From Bremerella alba (GTDB taxonomy: Bacteria; Planctomycetota; Planctomycetia; Pirellulales; Pirellulaceae): 64,000 nt of DNA. A program made the position numbers and the translations under genes. Positions 17,358 to 27,554 of the stretch are shown here, in pieces. Each line of letters opens with the position of its first letter. The first letter of the stretch is position 1. The stretch lies in the NCBI RefSeq assembly GCF_013618625.1, contig NZ_JABRWO010000002.1, forward strand, positions 186,001 through 250,000. The letters are read 5' to 3'. The notes beneath the pieces are model-generated. The model searched no databases. It worked only from the letters and a program-made list of their open reading frames with translations, and was not told the origin of the DNA.

Positions 17358-20192
17358 ATGCCTCGCTACAATCCGGCCCAGATCGAACCCAAATGGCAAA
17401 AGTACTGGGACGAGAATCAAACTTTTCGCACACCTGAAGTCCCGCAAGGCGAAAAGCTTTATGTCTTGGATATGTTCCCTTATCCAAGTGGTGCTGGCTT
17501 GCACGTGGGGCATCCAGAAGGGTACACGGCGACCGATATTGTCTGCCGCTTTGCCCGCATGCAAGGCAAAAGCGTCTTACACCCGATGGGCTTCGACTCG
17601 TTCGGCCTTCCGGCAGAAGAGTATGCGATCAAGCACAACGTGCATCCTCGCGAGACCACGGAAAAGAACATCGGCGAGTTTGTCCGCCAATTGAAGATGC
17701 TCGGCTTTAGCTACGATTGGCAGCGTCAAGTCGCTACGACCGACGTCGAGTATTTCCGCTGGACGCAGTGGATTTTCCTTCTTCTTTTCGACACATGGTA
17801 CGACCAAGATGCCGGCAAAGGCCGGCCTATCGCCGAGCTTCCCATTCCCGACGATGTCCAATCCGCCGGTGAAGAGGCCGTACGCGAGTACCAGGACGAG
17901 CATCGATTGGCCTTCGTCAGCGAGGCCCCGGTCAACTGGTGCCCCAAGTTGGGCACTGTATTGGCGAACGAAGAGGTGATCGACGGTAAGAGCGAACGTG
18001 GCGGATATCCGGTAGAGCGTTTGCCTCTTCGCCAGTGGATGCTCCGCATTACCGCCTATGCCGAGCGGTTAGAGAGCGATCTCGAGTCCCTCGATTGGTC
18101 CGATAGCATTAAGCAGCTTCAAAGAAACTGGATTGGCCGCAGCGTCGGCGCAGAAGTCGATTTCTTTCTCGGCACCGACCTGGAGTACACCCCCTGGGAA
18201 ATCGAGCGGAAGAAACTCGGTTATCCCCGCAAGCCGGGCAGCGATGTGCTTCGCGTCTACACAACACGCCCCGACACGCTTTTCGGGGCAACCTATATGG
18301 TGATTGCTCCGGAACATCCGCTTGTCGACCAATTGACCACCACCGACCAAGCCGCAGCCGTTAAGAAATACTGCCAGACCGCCGCTTTCAAGTCTGACTT
18401 GGAACGCACCGAATTGGCCAAAGAGAAGACCGGCGTTTTCTCTGGCTCGCATGCTATCAACCCGGTTACGGGACAGCCTGTGCCGATCTGGATCGCCGAT
18501 TATGTATTGGCCAGCTATGGAACGGGCGCGATCATGGCCGTTCCTGCCCACGACGATCGCGACTTCGAGTTCGCTCAGAAGTTCGATATTCCGGTGATTG
18601 CCGTGGTCGATCCGGGCGACAAGTCCGACATCGATCGCGATGCGGTCTTGGCCGGAACCGCCTGTGCGACCTTCGATGGCGTGGCCATCAATTCGGGTAA
18701 ATACGACGGCATGAAGACCGGCGAGATGAAGGCGCAGATCGCTCTCGATCTCGAACAAAACGGTCTTGGCCGCGAAGCAACCAATTTCAAGCTTCGCGAT
18801 TGGCTCTTCAGTCGCCAGCGTTTCTGGGGCGAGCCCTTCCCAATCCTCAAAGAACTCGACGCCAACGGCGAGCCCAACGGCAAGATTCGCGCCGTCCCGG
18901 TCGACCAGCTTCCGGTCGACTTGCCGCAGATCGAAGATTACAAACCGATCGGGCGACCGGAACCGCCACTCGAAAAAGCCGACCCGTCGTGGCTTTATCC
19001 AGTGATCGACGGCGTGAAGTACAAACGCGAAACGAACACCATGCCCCAATGGGCTGGCTCGTGCTGGTATTACCTTCGTTTCATCGACCCGAAGAACGAC
19101 GAGATCTTTGTCGACCCCGAAAAAGAAAAGGCCTGGATGCCGGTCGACCTTTACATTGGAGGTGCCGAACACGCCGTGCTGCACCTCTTGTATGCCCGCT
19201 TCTGGCACAAGGTGCTTTTCGATCGCGGGTACATCTCGACGCCTGAACCGTTTCAAAAGCTCGTCAACCAAGGGATGATTTTGGGCGAGATCGAGTATAT
19301 GGGCTTTCAGACGGAAGACGGCACCTGGGTCGGTAGCAACCTCGTCAAGAAGCAGGAAGACGGTTCGCTCGCCGATGCGAAGGGTGCCCCGATCAAGTCC
19401 GTTGCGCTGACTGAAGCCGATGTCCTTAAGAAAGGGGATGGCTTCGTGCTTGCTGCCGATCACAGCATTCGGATCGACTCGCGGGCGCATAAGATGTCGA
19501 AGAGCCGCGGAAATGTCGTAAACCCTGATCATGTCGTTCAAGATTTTGGCGCCGATAGTCTTCGGCTTTACGAAATGTTCATGGGTCCACTCGAAGCGAC
19601 CAAGCCGTGGGCGATGGATGGCGTGAAGGGGGTTCGCGGATTCCTCGACCGAGCGTGGCGAATGCTCATCGATCACAACGCGGAAGAGTTGGTGCTCAAC
19701 GCGGCCATTGAAGATGTCGAGCCCACCGAAGAGCAGAAGAAAATGCTCCACCGTACGCTCAAGAGCGTCACGAACGACCTGACCAACCTCAGCTTCAATA
19801 CGTCGATTGCCCGCTTGATGGAGTTCACGAACTTTTTCACCAAGGAATCGACACGGCCGAAACAAGCCATGGAGTGGTTCACGTTGATGCTTTCGCCCTT
19901 GGCTCCTCACTTGGCGGAAGAATTTTGGCAATTATTGGGGCACAGCAACACTTTGGCCTACGAGCCCTGGCCACAGTTTGTCGAGTCGTACACCAAGGAC
20001 AACGAGATCGAAGTGCCCGTGCAAATTATGGGCAAAGTTCGCGGCCGTATTACGGTTCCAGCCGACATTAAGAAGGACGATCTCGAAGCTCTCGCGAAAT
20101 CGGATGTTCGCGTGCAAGAGTTTCTAGAAGGAAAACAAATCGTAAAAACGATTGTCGTTCCGGGTCGTCTCGTAAATTTCGTTGTGAAATGA
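17358..20192 (+). CDS. leuS: Leucyl-tRNA synthetase
   Basis: 944 aa, class Ia synthetase charging tRNA-Leu; longer than the E. coli enzyme (860). It has the HIGH-type motif HVGHPEG near residue 50, the CP1 editing domain with [19 protein letters not shown] near 300, the KMSKS loop ([10 protein letters not shown]) near 712, an anticodon-binding region and the C-terminal [14 protein letters not shown] domain. Extra length is partly a loop after the first catalytic block (near 150-180) and one before KMSKS. It has its own promoter; ppa follows on the same strand after 170 bases. Confidence 0.98.
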   Translation: MPRYNPAQIEPKWQKYWDENQTFRTPEVPQGEKLYVLDMFPYPSGAGLHVGHPEGYTATDIVCRFARMQGKSVLHPMGFDSFGLPAEEYAIKHNVHPRETTEKNIGEFVRQLKMLGFSYDWQRQVATTDVEYFRWTQWIFLLLFDTWYDQDAGKGRPIAELPIPDDVQSAGEEAVREYQDEHRLAFVSEAPVNWCPKLGTVLANEEVIDGKSERGGYPVERLPLRQWMLRITAYAERLESDLESLDWSDSIKQLQRNWIGRSVGAEVDFFLGTDLEYTPWEIERKKLGYPRKPGSDVLRVYTTRPDTLFGATYMVIAPEHPLVDQLTTTDQAAAVKKYCQTAAFKSDLERTELAKEKTGVFSGSHAINPVTGQPVPIWIADYVLASYGTGAIMAVPAHDDRDFEFAQKFDIPVIAVVDPGDKSDIDRDAVLAGTACATFDGVAINSGKYDGMKTGEMKAQIALDLEQNGLGREATNFKLRDWLFSRQRFWGEPFPILKELDANGEPNGKIRAVPVDQLPVDLPQIEDYKPIGRPEPPLEKADPSWLYPVIDGVKYKRETNTMPQWAGSCWYYLRFIDPKNDEIFVDPEKEKAWMPVDLYIGGAEHAVLHLLYARFWHKVLFDRGYISTPEPFQKLVNQGMILGEIEYMGFQTEDGTWVGSNLVKKQEDGSLADAKGAPIKSVALTEADVLKKGDGFVLAADHSIRIDSRAHKMSKSRGNVVNPDHVVQDFGADSLRLYEMFMGPLEATKPWAMDGVKGVRGFLDRAWRMLIDHNAEELVLNAAIEDVEPTEEQKKMLHRTLKSVTNDLTNLSFNTSIARLMEFTNFFTKESTRPKQAMEWFTLMLSPLAPHLAEEFWQLLGHSNTLAYEPWPQFVESYTKDNEIEVPVQIMGKVRGRITVPADIKKDDLEALAKSDVRVQEFLEGKQIVKTIVVPGRLVNFVVK

Positions 20193-20362
20193 ACTTAGCT
20201 CCGCTGGCTGCGGTTGACGCGGCGCAACTTACGACGGATGCTTACAAGCAATGATTCGCTTCCGTTAGACTATGCCTAACAGAGAAGCCGGACCGAATAT
20301 GGCAATTTGGTAAACCAATTGGAATCAGGAAAAAGCCTGTTCCTTAAGGAAGATTCGCATCT

Positions 20363-20911
20363 ATGACGCACGCTTGGCACGACGTGACCCCCGGTGAAGA
20401 CATCCCAAGGGAATTCTGTGCGGTCATCGAGATCCCCACTGGGTCCAGCATCAAGTATGAACTGGACAAAGATACGGGACTATTGCGAATGGACCGTATG
20501 CTCTATTCGGCCGTTCATTATCCGGCCAACTACGGCTTCGTCCCTCAAACACTCGCCGAAGACGACGACCCGCTCGACGTGTTGGTCCTTTGCCAGGAAC
20601 CGGTGGCCCCGCTGACGCTGATCACCGCTCGCGCGGTCGGCCTGATGACGATGGTCGATAGCGGCAAGCTCGATCATAAGATTATCGCCGTCGCAGTGAC
20701 CGACCCGGAATTCTCTTCCTACAATGAAGCGATTGATCTGCCGAATCATCGTCGAAACATGTTGCGACGCTTCTTCCAAGACTACAAGATGTTGGAAGGG
20801 AAGTCGGTTGAGGTCGACGAAATTCTGCCTTCTGAAATGGCTCTGCCGATCATCAACGAAGCCCTGGAACGCTATAGCGCGCAGCGTCGACGCGGATTTT
20901 ATCGAAAGTAG
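20363..20911 (+). CDS. ppa: Inorganic pyrophosphatase (family I)
   Basis: 182 aa. It hydrolyses pyrophosphate and so pulls activation reactions such as aminoacylation, sulfate activation and ADP-glucose synthesis, all encoded in this window. The metal-binding signature DDDPLD is at 67-72, with the substrate-binding YELDKDTGLLRMDR and VHYPANYGFVP blocks before it. AAGGAAG stands 9 bases before ATG 20363. It sits between leuS and glgC on the same strand. Confidence 0.96.
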   Translation: MTHAWHDVTPGEDIPREFCAVIEIPTGSSIKYELDKDTGLLRMDRMLYSAVHYPANYGFVPQTLAEDDDPLDVLVLCQEPVAPLTLITARAVGLMTMVDSGKLDHKIIAVAVTDPEFSSYNEAIDLPNHRRNMLRRFFQDYKMLEGKSVEVDEILPSEMALPIINEALERYSAQRRRGFYRK

Positions 20912-20923
20912 GCGTCGTATCCG

Positions 20924-20987
20924 TTGCGGCGCAATAATTGCGTAAAGTTGCGCGAATATTGCGTGGCCCGGTACGCATTGGCTTGCG
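20924..20987. repeat. Cluster of five TTGCG repeats upstream of glgC
   Basis: TTGCG occurs at 20924, 20938, 20948, 20959 and 20983, with spacings of 14, 10, 11 and 24 bases. Three adjacent copies are therefore about one helical turn apart. They lie 85-150 bases before glgC, a plausible place for a multi-site regulator, but no protein can be named. Confidence 0.4.
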
Positions 20988-21072
20988 TAGTGGCAACCTT
21001 GCCCGTTATCGTTCGAACGCCACCAACTGAAATATCACCCAATGCTTTTCTTTCTTGGAGAGAAGGTGACCC

Positions 21073-22365
21073 ATGCGTAATGTCATCAGCTTAGTACTAG
21101 GCGGAGGCCGAGGTACACGGCTTTACCCCCTGACTAAATACCGCTCGAAACCAGCCGTTCCGCTGGCGGGCAAATACCGCTTGATTGATATCCCCCTCTC
21201 CAACTGCCTGAACAGCCAGATGAACCGCATCTACGTGCTGACGCAGTTCATGTCGGTGAGTTTGCACCGCCATATCCGCCAGACGTATCGCTTCGATCAC
21301 TTTAGCGGTGGTTTTGTTGAATTACTGGCCGCTCAGCAAACGGCCGGCGAAGGCTCCGACTGGTACCAAGGCACCGCCGATGCGGTCCGTAAAAACCTGC
21401 GTTATATCCAGCAGCACGGTATCGACTACGTCATGATCCTTTCCGGCGATCAGTTGTACCGGATGGACTACCGCGAAATGCTCGACTCGCATATCGAGTC
21501 GGGCGCCGACGTTTCTATCGCAGGCCTGCCGGTTCACTCGAAGGACGCCAGCGGATTGGGCATCATGAAGATCGACGAGTCAGGCCGCGTCAACGGCTTC
21601 GTCGAAAAGCCCCAGACCCCCGAAGAATTGGCCCACGTGCGAACCGACCCAGCTTGGATCGACGCCCGCGGGATTCAATCGAATGGTCGTGACTGTTTGG
21701 CGAGCATGGGCAACTATCTCTTTAACCGCGACACCCTGGTCGAGCTGCTGGAAAAGACCGACTACCAGGACTTCGGTAAAGAGATCTTCCCTGCTGCGAT
21801 TCGAGCGAAAAAAGTGCAGATGCACATGTTCGATAGCTACTGGGAAGACATCGGAACGATCAAAGCGTTCTATGAATCGAATCTCGCCACGTTGGCTCCG
21901 AAGCCACCGTTTGAGTTCATCGAAGAAGAAGCCCCGATCTTCACCAGGGCTCGCTTCCTGCCGCCGACAATGGTCATGGAAGGCAGTTTCAGCAACAGCA
22001 TGATTGCCGACGGCTGCCAGATCGGCAAAGGCTGTACCATCAAGAACAGCGTGATCGGCCTGCGTAGCGTGATCGAAGAAAACGTCACCATCGAAGACTC
22101 GGTGCTGATGGGCTGCGACTACTACGCAACGCGAACGGAAACCGAAGCCCACGAATCGTCCGGTCGACCTCGTATGAAGATCGGATCAGGCAGCGTCATC
22201 AAGGGAGCGATCGTCGACAAAAATTGCCACATCGGTAATAACGTCCGCGTCGATAACTGCGATAACCTGCCGGACAAAGAATACCCAGAAGGGGTCACCA
22301 TCGTCGACGGCATCCCCGTCGTCGAAAAAGGTGCCTGCCTGCCCGATGGCTGGAAGCTGACCTAA
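21073..22365 (+). CDS. glgC: Glucose-1-phosphate adenylyltransferase (ADP-glucose pyrophosphorylase)
   Basis: 430 aa. It makes ADP-glucose and PPi from ATP and glucose-1-phosphate, the committed step of bacterial glycogen synthesis. The nucleotidyltransferase domain begins GGGRGTRLYPLT, followed by KPAVPLAGKYRLIDIPLSN; the catalytic segment LSGDQLYRMDY and the Glc-1-P site VEKP follow. The C-terminal third is a left-handed beta-helix of hexapeptide repeats (GCTIKNSVIGLRS, NVTIEDSVLMG). GGAGAGAAGG precedes ATG 21073. Other glycogen genes are not adjacent. Confidence 0.97.
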   Translation: MRNVISLVLGGGRGTRLYPLTKYRSKPAVPLAGKYRLIDIPLSNCLNSQMNRIYVLTQFMSVSLHRHIRQTYRFDHFSGGFVELLAAQQTAGEGSDWYQGTADAVRKNLRYIQQHGIDYVMILSGDQLYRMDYREMLDSHIESGADVSIAGLPVHSKDASGLGIMKIDESGRVNGFVEKPQTPEELAHVRTDPAWIDARGIQSNGRDCLASMGNYLFNRDTLVELLEKTDYQDFGKEIFPAAIRAKKVQMHMFDSYWEDIGTIKAFYESNLATLAPKPPFEFIEEEAPIFTRARFLPPTMVMEGSFSNSMIADGCQIGKGCTIKNSVIGLRSVIEENVTIEDSVLMGCDYYATRTETEAHESSGRPRMKIGSGSVIKGAIVDKNCHIGNNVRVDNCDNLPDKEYPEGVTIVDGIPVVEKGACLPDGWKLT

Positions 22366-22395
22366 GTCAAGCGTCCACCTAGCCAACCTACGCTT

Positions 22396-22419
22396 CCCTC
22401 TCCCTTCGCTGGGAGAGGG
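22396..22419. repeat. CCCTCTCCC/GGGAGAGGG hairpin repeat
   Basis: A perfect 9-bp stem (22396-22404, 22411-22419) with a TTCGCT loop is followed by GCTAGGGTGAAGG. This is the familiar dispersed intergenic element of many genomes. It sits between the convergent glgC and the small membrane-protein gene, and could stop transcription from both. Confidence 0.65.
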
Positions 22420-22860
22420 CTAGGGTGAAGGACTTTTCGTTTTCCTATCTTCTTTCCACGACGAATCTACCGTCGTGCGGTTTATTCCAATCGCACCCAA
22501 TGTCGCTAACGGAAAAGCCACATAATTCGCGACTTCAAACCAAATCGGATACGGCAGCATCCACTGGTTAAACCCCACCGCAATCAATAGCAGCAAAGCG
22601 ACCATTAGGGACGCAATCAGATCGCCAATCTTCTGGGCGATCCACACGCTACCAAACACGGCCATCGCCCACATGGGCAAGACCGCGGCCAAAACCCAGG
22701 CCGGATATTTCTCGACGTGGGCGCAAACCTCGTCTTCCGTTCCGCCAAAGTCTGCAGGAAACGGATGAACCACCGCGCTGAATAATTCGACAGCAATCAC
22801 TAATAGAAATGCGACCACTAGGCCAATGAAGACTGCCAGTATGGCGCGAATAACCACCAA
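22420..22860 (-). CDS. Hypothetical four-helix membrane protein
   Basis: 146 aa read from TTG 22860 (GGAG 8 bases upstream); GTG 22857 is the next choice, and no early ATG exists. Four hydrophobic spans are visible (about 5-30, 55-72, 80-97, 108-126), with a periplasmic-looking loop FPADFGGTEDEVCAHVEKYPAW and a charged C-terminal tail. I do not recognise the family. It is the last gene of a minus-strand run beginning at 23765, with only 14 bases after the preceding stop. Confidence 0.65.
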   Translation of the reverse strand: MVVIRAILAVFIGLVVAFLLVIAVELFSAVVHPFPADFGGTEDEVCAHVEKYPAWVLAAVLPMWAMAVFGSVWIAQKIGDLIASLMVALLLLIAVGFNQWMLPYPIWFEVANYVAFPLATLGAIGINRTTVDSSWKEDRKTKSPSP

Positions 22861-22874
22861 GGCTTACTCTCCGA

Positions 22875-23291
22875 CTATGAAGCTATAGGTTTCTTAATAT
22901 CCATCCCAATGCTGCTGGATTCTGCCCATCCCCATAATCCCCTCATACCTTTTCGCTTCGGACGAAAAGAATCCGTCTGCAGAAGTCGGAGCACCTCTTG
23001 AGCCAGGATCGTGCGAACTCTTAGCTTATCATTCTCAGTCTCTATCAGCTGAGAAATGATGTGTAACCCAAGCTTCTGAGAGCGTTCGCAATTGCTTTGA
23101 AGAAGCCCTAGCAATTGCTCGTCGGTCGGACTGCATTCCGCGATAACGCTGGCCGCGTCCTGCGGCCACAATTTGTGCTCGTTGAATGCCTGAACAAAGC
23201 TGGGAACCAATGCGGTCCCTTCGTCGGGCGACAGTGTTTTAAGAAACATCGGGTCTTCGATGATCTGCTGAACAAGCTGACTGGCGTTCAT
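22875..23291 (-). CDS. Hypothetical helical protein
   Basis: 138 aa from ATG 23291; the frame extends to a GTG at 23342 but with no better ribosome-binding site. The sequence is mostly amphipathic helix (residues 1-110: ASQLVQQIIEDPMFLKTLSPDEG, LLGLLQSNCERSQKLGLHIISQLIE) and ends in a basic, Gly/Trp tail. The pattern is reminiscent of alpha-helical repeats but no family is recognised. It follows the Cys-rich 137-aa gene and precedes the membrane protein on the same strand. Confidence 0.55.
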   Translation of the reverse strand: MNASQLVQQIIEDPMFLKTLSPDEGTALVPSFVQAFNEHKLWPQDAASVIAECSPTDEQLLGLLQSNCERSQKLGLHIISQLIETENDKLRVRTILAQEVLRLLQTDSFRPKRKGMRGLWGWAESSSIGMDIKKPIAS

Positions 23292-23351
23292 AAGACAATC
23301 GAGTCCGGCACACCGGCTTTCGTGTGTTGAATCACTGTTCACGGTCCGTCG

Positions 23352-23765
23352 TTACACGTTGTCTAGCAATACCTGATAGCCATGGAATTCGTTTTTCCAG
23401 TCACCGTATACGCCGGACAGCCCGCACTCGACGCACTTGCAACCGAGGTAGAACCAGCGAACGTCTTCGCTATCATCACTAAGAGAGACAGCAGCCATGA
23501 TGCGAAACTTTGTTCCATCGCACGTACAGAGCACATCAAAGATCTCTTCGACCTTGGCGATATGTTGGTCACTGTCCCCAATGCCATGTTCTTCGTCGCA
23601 AGTAACGCAAATTCGAGCGGCAACGCCTTCCTCTTCGTTCATCAAAAGCTCGAACACATCGCCGCTGCACGAATTGCAGACGGCCGTCGCGAAATGAGTA
23701 GCAACGTACTCATTAGCTTCGCTGTACTCGACGATCTGTGCTTTCAACGTTTCCATAACGATCAT
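23352..23765 (-). CDS. Hypothetical cysteine-rich, probably zinc-binding protein
   Basis: 137 aa. Nine cysteines form paired motifs: C30-x2-C33, C53-x2-C56, C80-x-C82 and C109-x-C111-x2-C114. This suggests two zinc-ribbon-like sites. The remainder is acidic (MNEEEGVAARICVTCDEEHG), so nucleic-acid binding is not obvious. ATG 23765 has AAGAAAG upstream; ATG 23756 is also possible. It heads a minus-strand run with the 138-aa and 146-aa genes. I do not recognise the family. Confidence 0.6.
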   Translation of the reverse strand: MIVMETLKAQIVEYSEANEYVATHFATAVCNSCSGDVFELLMNEEEGVAARICVTCDEEHGIGDSDQHIAKVEEIFDVLCTCDGTKFRIMAAVSLSDDSEDVRWFYLGCKCVECGLSGVYGDWKNEFHGYQVLLDNV

Positions 23766-23852
23766 GAACTTTCTTAAATCGCGTTAGATGCACCCAATGC
23801 GATTTTCGGTTCGCACTCTACGTGACGTTATCGTAACCTACCGGAGCGTGTT

Positions 23853-25973
23853 TTACGGAAGCGAGACCGATTTCAAGCGGATTCGACGCTGCTTGGCGAG
23901 GACCTCATCGACCTCGCCAAAGGTAATCTTCGAGGCCAGTTCGTCGATGTCGCCATCGTAAGGGAACATGATGACACGTTGGTTGATCTCGGGATCAAGC
24001 CAATTGACATAAGCCTGAGCCAAACTCCACGGCCTGATGATTTCCCGAACCTGCTTGGCCTGGTCCGAGGTAATTGTCTTGAATTCCAGGCGGACCAATT
24101 TGTCCTTACCGTATTGCTGCTCCAACCTCTCAATCGCTTCCTGGGCAGGATCTCGTCTTGCAGATCCCATATTTGGCATTCCAGGGGACCCAAAGCGAGG
24201 GCCACGAGGCCCCGCAGTTGGCTCTCTCGGTGGATTCGCTGAATCAAGCCCGGTAGGCGGTTGAAAACGCGGACCGAATTGCGAACCTGGCTCTGGCATC
24301 TGAGGCATTCTAGGGCGACGAATATCGGGCATGCCACCAAAGGGAAGCCCGCCTACTAAACGCCCTCGCGATCCCGAAGACTTCGAATCATCCCGCCTTT
24401 TAAGGACACTTTCGTCGTACGACATGACCACAACGTTCTCGCCGGCAATCTCTTGGACTTTCAGCGTGTAACCGGAGGTCACCATGCTGTGGAAATCTTC
24501 GCCCTCATCGGACGGTTTCCATATAATTTTCATGAGCTTAGTGCTCATCTCTTCGCAACGGTTATTATATTTCAGGGCCTTCCATTTTTCGATTTCTGGT
24601 CCGTATCGCTCATCGATGAACATCACAACATACCGGCGATCAGGCATTCGATACTTGTAAGCCTGATGTCGCTGCACGAACGTATCCAACTCTTCGGGCG
24701 TGAAGCAGTGGAACATCGGCCCAACCTTACCCTGGGAATCGGCGTGGGGACGTTCGCCGTTGATGGTTTCCCAGTTCCCCCTGATCTCGTTCGACAAGCC
24801 CAGGTTCACCTTAGCCGTTGAATTCGCAATGAAAGGGAGTCCACTCGTAGCGAGACCCTCCAGCGGAAAGTGATTCGAATCATGAATCTCTTGCACATCG
24901 GACTTGTACTTCTCGATAGCCGGATCAACCACGTTACCATGAAAGGCTGGGATGTTGGCGAGATCTTGCGAGAACTCACGGATGTTTTGATACAGCCTCT
25001 TGATCTCGTCTACCTTATTCTTGATTTGATCAGGAGGCATCGGAACACTTAGAACCTGCTTTGCTTTAGCGTAATCGGCTAAGGCAAATTCATACAACAG
25101 TTGGGGAAGTTGCTGCGGATTCTGGACATGGGCGTATTTGATTGCTTGCTGGCGATCGACTTCTTCCCTTCGCGTGTCCGACCGAGTATTGGCCGCGCCC
25201 AAAGCCCCACCCAGGTAGCTGTGGGATTGATGATACTGCTGGGCAGCATACGCAACACGAGCATTACTGGTGTACTTCGCCAATTTCTGTCCGGCAGCTT
25301 TGGCCCTACCTTCTACGCTATCAAGCTGCTGCCTGACTTCTCGCTTTAGTTTTTCCTGCATGTCCTTGGGCAGCGGTGGAATGTTGCGGACTCCATGGGT
25401 TAATGACTCCATTTCCTGAGTCAGGCCTCTGACCGTTTCGTCGAATTGCTTTAAGTCCTCTTCGCTTTGAATCGCTTCGATCGCTGTAAGGAACTGAAGC
25501 ATGTTGTCAAATTGTTTTTCTGTTACGTCAAAATGCTGCTTGTAGCTGTCCTCTTTACTAAACTGCTGCTGGGCGGCGTTCATCTGAAAGGGCCGGTCGG
25601 AACCGCCGGAAGCAAATGAAATCACCGTGACAACTAAGATGACCACCACCAGCACGCCGACGCCACCCAACACTAGCGGTATCACGGGGAACGATCCGGA
25701 GGAACTGCTTCTCTTTTTCGGGGGCAGCGATCCCAACGCCGGCGACGCAGCGGCTGACGATGACGTGAAATCGCCAAACAGATCGTCCCCTAATGGGTCG
25801 CTGGCTGGACTCGACGCCGCAAACGGATCGAGGGCCGGCACCGCGTCACTTTCAATTTCCGCAACAAACTTTTCGCTGCACTTTTTACAGGTGACCCGCC
25901 GGCCGGCAAGTTTCTCATCGGCGACCGGATAACGGGTACTGCAGTTGGGACAGGTAATGTGAAGCTTAGCCAT
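23853..25973 (-). CDS. MJ0042-type zinc-ribbon membrane protein
   Basis: 706 aa from ATG 25973. The first 40 residues are an MJ0042-family zinc ribbon (C8-x2-C11 and C29-x2-C32, TRYPVADEKLAGRRVTCKKC), common at the start of planctomycete proteins. A Ser/Ala-rich linker leads to one transmembrane span near 100-125 (VIPLVLGGVGVLVVVILVV). Then come a long charged helical region (about 130-350), a mixed domain, a Pro/Gly/Arg-rich stretch (about 540-600) and a C-terminal domain with QQYGKDKLVRLEFKTI. The topology is ribbon inside, bulk outside. The function is unknown. Confidence 0.75.
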   Translation of the reverse strand: MAKLHITCPNCSTRYPVADEKLAGRRVTCKKCSEKFVAEIESDAVPALDPFAASSPASDPLGDDLFGDFTSSSAAASPALGSLPPKKRSSSSGSFPVIPLVLGGVGVLVVVILVVTVISFASGGSDRPFQMNAAQQQFSKEDSYKQHFDVTEKQFDNMLQFLTAIEAIQSEEDLKQFDETVRGLTQEMESLTHGVRNIPPLPKDMQEKLKREVRQQLDSVEGRAKAAGQKLAKYTSNARVAYAAQQYHQSHSYLGGALGAANTRSDTRREEVDRQQAIKYAHVQNPQQLPQLLYEFALADYAKAKQVLSVPMPPDQIKNKVDEIKRLYQNIREFSQDLANIPAFHGNVVDPAIEKYKSDVQEIHDSNHFPLEGLATSGLPFIANSTAKVNLGLSNEIRGNWETINGERPHADSQGKVGPMFHCFTPEELDTFVQRHQAYKYRMPDRRYVVMFIDERYGPEIEKWKALKYNNRCEEMSTKLMKIIWKPSDEGEDFHSMVTSGYTLKVQEIAGENVVVMSYDESVLKRRDDSKSSGSRGRLVGGLPFGGMPDIRRPRMPQMPEPGSQFGPRFQPPTGLDSANPPREPTAGPRGPRFGSPGMPNMGSARRDPAQEAIERLEQQYGKDKLVRLEFKTITSDQAKQVREIIRPWSLAQAYVNWLDPEINQRVIMFPYDGDIDELASKITFGEVDEVLAKQRRIRLKSVSLP

Positions 25974-26093
25974 GGCCACCAATACACTAGATATCGAATT
26001 ATTTTGATTGGATTATAACCACCAGTCAGAGACCACTCCACTGCATCCCTTCAGGTGGCACTCGATCGGGCCACATTGCCCTTCAATCGCCAC

Positions 26094-26129
26094 AAAAAAA
26101 CCCCCTCGCATTTTGCCAACGCGAGGGGG
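26094..26129 (-). terminator. Intrinsic terminator after aceF
   Basis: A perfect 9-bp GC-rich stem (CCCCCTCGC at 26101-26109, GCGAGGGGG at 26121-26129) is followed on the minus strand by seven T (A-run 26094-26100). It lies 34 bases past the aceF stop and ends the pyruvate dehydrogenase unit. Confidence 0.9.
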
Positions 26130-26162
26130 CATGTTCGTTCAACGTTGAGTCAGCTCGGCACA

Positions 26163-27554
26163 CTAAGGAGCCATCAGCAACTTGCTGGGATTCTCGAGAA
26201 GCGACTTCACGTCGTTCAGGAACCGTTGAGCCGTCGCTCCATCGACCAGGCGGTGATCGTAAGACAAGCTCAGCGGCATCATCAGGCGAGCCACGATCTG
26301 ATCTTTCACCACAACCGGCATCTTCCGCGAGCGGCCAACCAACAGGATGGCGACTTCCGGGACGTTGATGATCGGCGTGCTGTAAGTGCCGCCGATCGCG
26401 CCCAGGTTACTGATCGTGAAAGTGCCGCCTTGCAGGGTCGACATCTCGAAACTGTTGCCGCGAATGTCGGCAGCCGTCTGCTGAAGGGTGCGTGCGATAT
26501 CCGGAATCGACATCCGATCGGTGTTCTTCATGTTGGGCACCATCAGACCACGATCAGAATCGACAGCGATGCCGACGTTCACGTAGTCTTTGTAGATGAC
26601 CTGTTCCTGTTCCATGTCGATCGAGGCGTTCAATTCCGGGTGCTCACGCAGCCCTACGGCGATGGCCTTGATCAGAAACGGCATGGTGGTCAGCTTGACG
26701 CCCGCTTCGGCGTAGTCGTCCTTGCTTTGCTGACGCAGCTCTTCGAGGGCCGTGATGTCGGCGTCGTCGAAGTTGGTGACCCGTGGTGCGGTGGTCCAGC
26801 TCTTGCTCATCTGAGCGGCGGTCACCTTGCGGATCTTCTTCATCTTCTCGATGCGAACCGGACCGTACTTGTCCTCGTGCGCCTCGCCGGAAAGCGATGG
26901 CAACGAACCAGTCGCGGCCGGAGCCGAAGTCGCACCTGCCTGAGTAGCCGAACCGCCACCCTGATTCAGATCGCGAACGGTTCGCAGAACGTCGTCTCGT
27001 TCGATGCGACCGTTGGGGCCAGAGCCTTGGACGTTTCGCAAATCAACACCCACTTCGCGGGCAAAGCGACGCACAGCCGGACCGGCCGGTACACTTTCGT
27101 CGGTGCTCGAAGCATCGGCAACGGGCGCCGGTGGTGGCGTGGTCAGCCGTGGTGGCGTCGCCGGGGCAGGAGCCGCCTTCTGAGGTGCAGGAGCCTGCTT
27201 CGGTTCTGGCTTGGCCGGAGTCGGCTCAGGAGCTTCTTCCTTGACGGCTGGCTCTTCCGGAGCTTTCTCTTCCTGCGGTGGTTCAGCGGCAGGTGGAGGG
27301 GACGCGTTATTGGAACCAGCCCCGTCCAAAGTCACGATCGGCGCATGAACCGCAATGGTATCGCCGGTCTTGACGTGGACCTTTTCGATCTTGCCACCCT
27401 CGGTGCTGGGAACATCGACGGTTGCCTTGTCGGTTTCGATCTCGATCAGGGTTTGTCCCTTTTCGACCGTGTCGCCCACCGAAACGTGAACGACAAGCAC
27501 GTCTCCCGATTCAATCCCATCGCCCAGATCAGGCAGTTGTACGTCTATTGCCAT
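26163..27554 (-). CDS. aceF: Pyruvate dehydrogenase E2, dihydrolipoyllysine acetyltransferase
   Basis: 463 aa. It transfers the acetyl group from E1 to CoA through a lipoyl arm. One lipoyl domain (1-76) carries the modified lysine K43 in IEIETDKATVDVPS. An Ala/Pro/Glu-rich flexible linker (about 80-152) leads to the peripheral-subunit-binding domain (about 155-192, VRRFAREVGVDLRNVQGSGP). The catalytic domain ends with DHRLVDG at 433-439. A single lipoyl domain is fewer than the three of E. coli AceF. It is the last gene of the lpd-aceE-aceF run, 96 bases after aceE, with a strong terminator behind it. Confidence 0.96.
   Translation of the reverse strand: MAIDVQLPDLGDGIESGDVLVVHVSVGDTVEKGQTLIEIETDKATVDVPSTEGGKIEKVHVKTGDTIAVHAPIVTLDGAGSNNASPPPAAEPPQEEKAPEEPAVKEEAPEPTPAKPEPKQAPAPQKAAPAPATPPRLTTPPPAPVADASSTDESVPAGPAVRRFAREVGVDLRNVQGSGPNGRIERDDVLRTVRDLNQGGGSATQAGATSAPAATGSLPSLSGEAHEDKYGPVRIEKMKKIRKVTAAQMSKSWTTAPRVTNFDDADITALEELRQQSKDDYAEAGVKLTTMPFLIKAIAVGLREHPELNASIDMEQEQVIYKDYVNVGIAVDSDRGLMVPNMKNTDRMSIPDIARTLQQTAADIRGNSFEMSTLQGGTFTISNLGAIGGTYSTPIINVPEVAILLVGRSRKMPVVVKDQIVARLMMPLSLSYDHRLVDGATAQRFLNDVKSLLENPSKLLMAP

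Noticed and set aside
18069-19931. A 620-codon frame on the minus strand inside leuS
   Set aside because: Antisense shadow of a GC-biased gene with normal codon structure; no recognisable domain, whereas the plus frame is a full LeuS.
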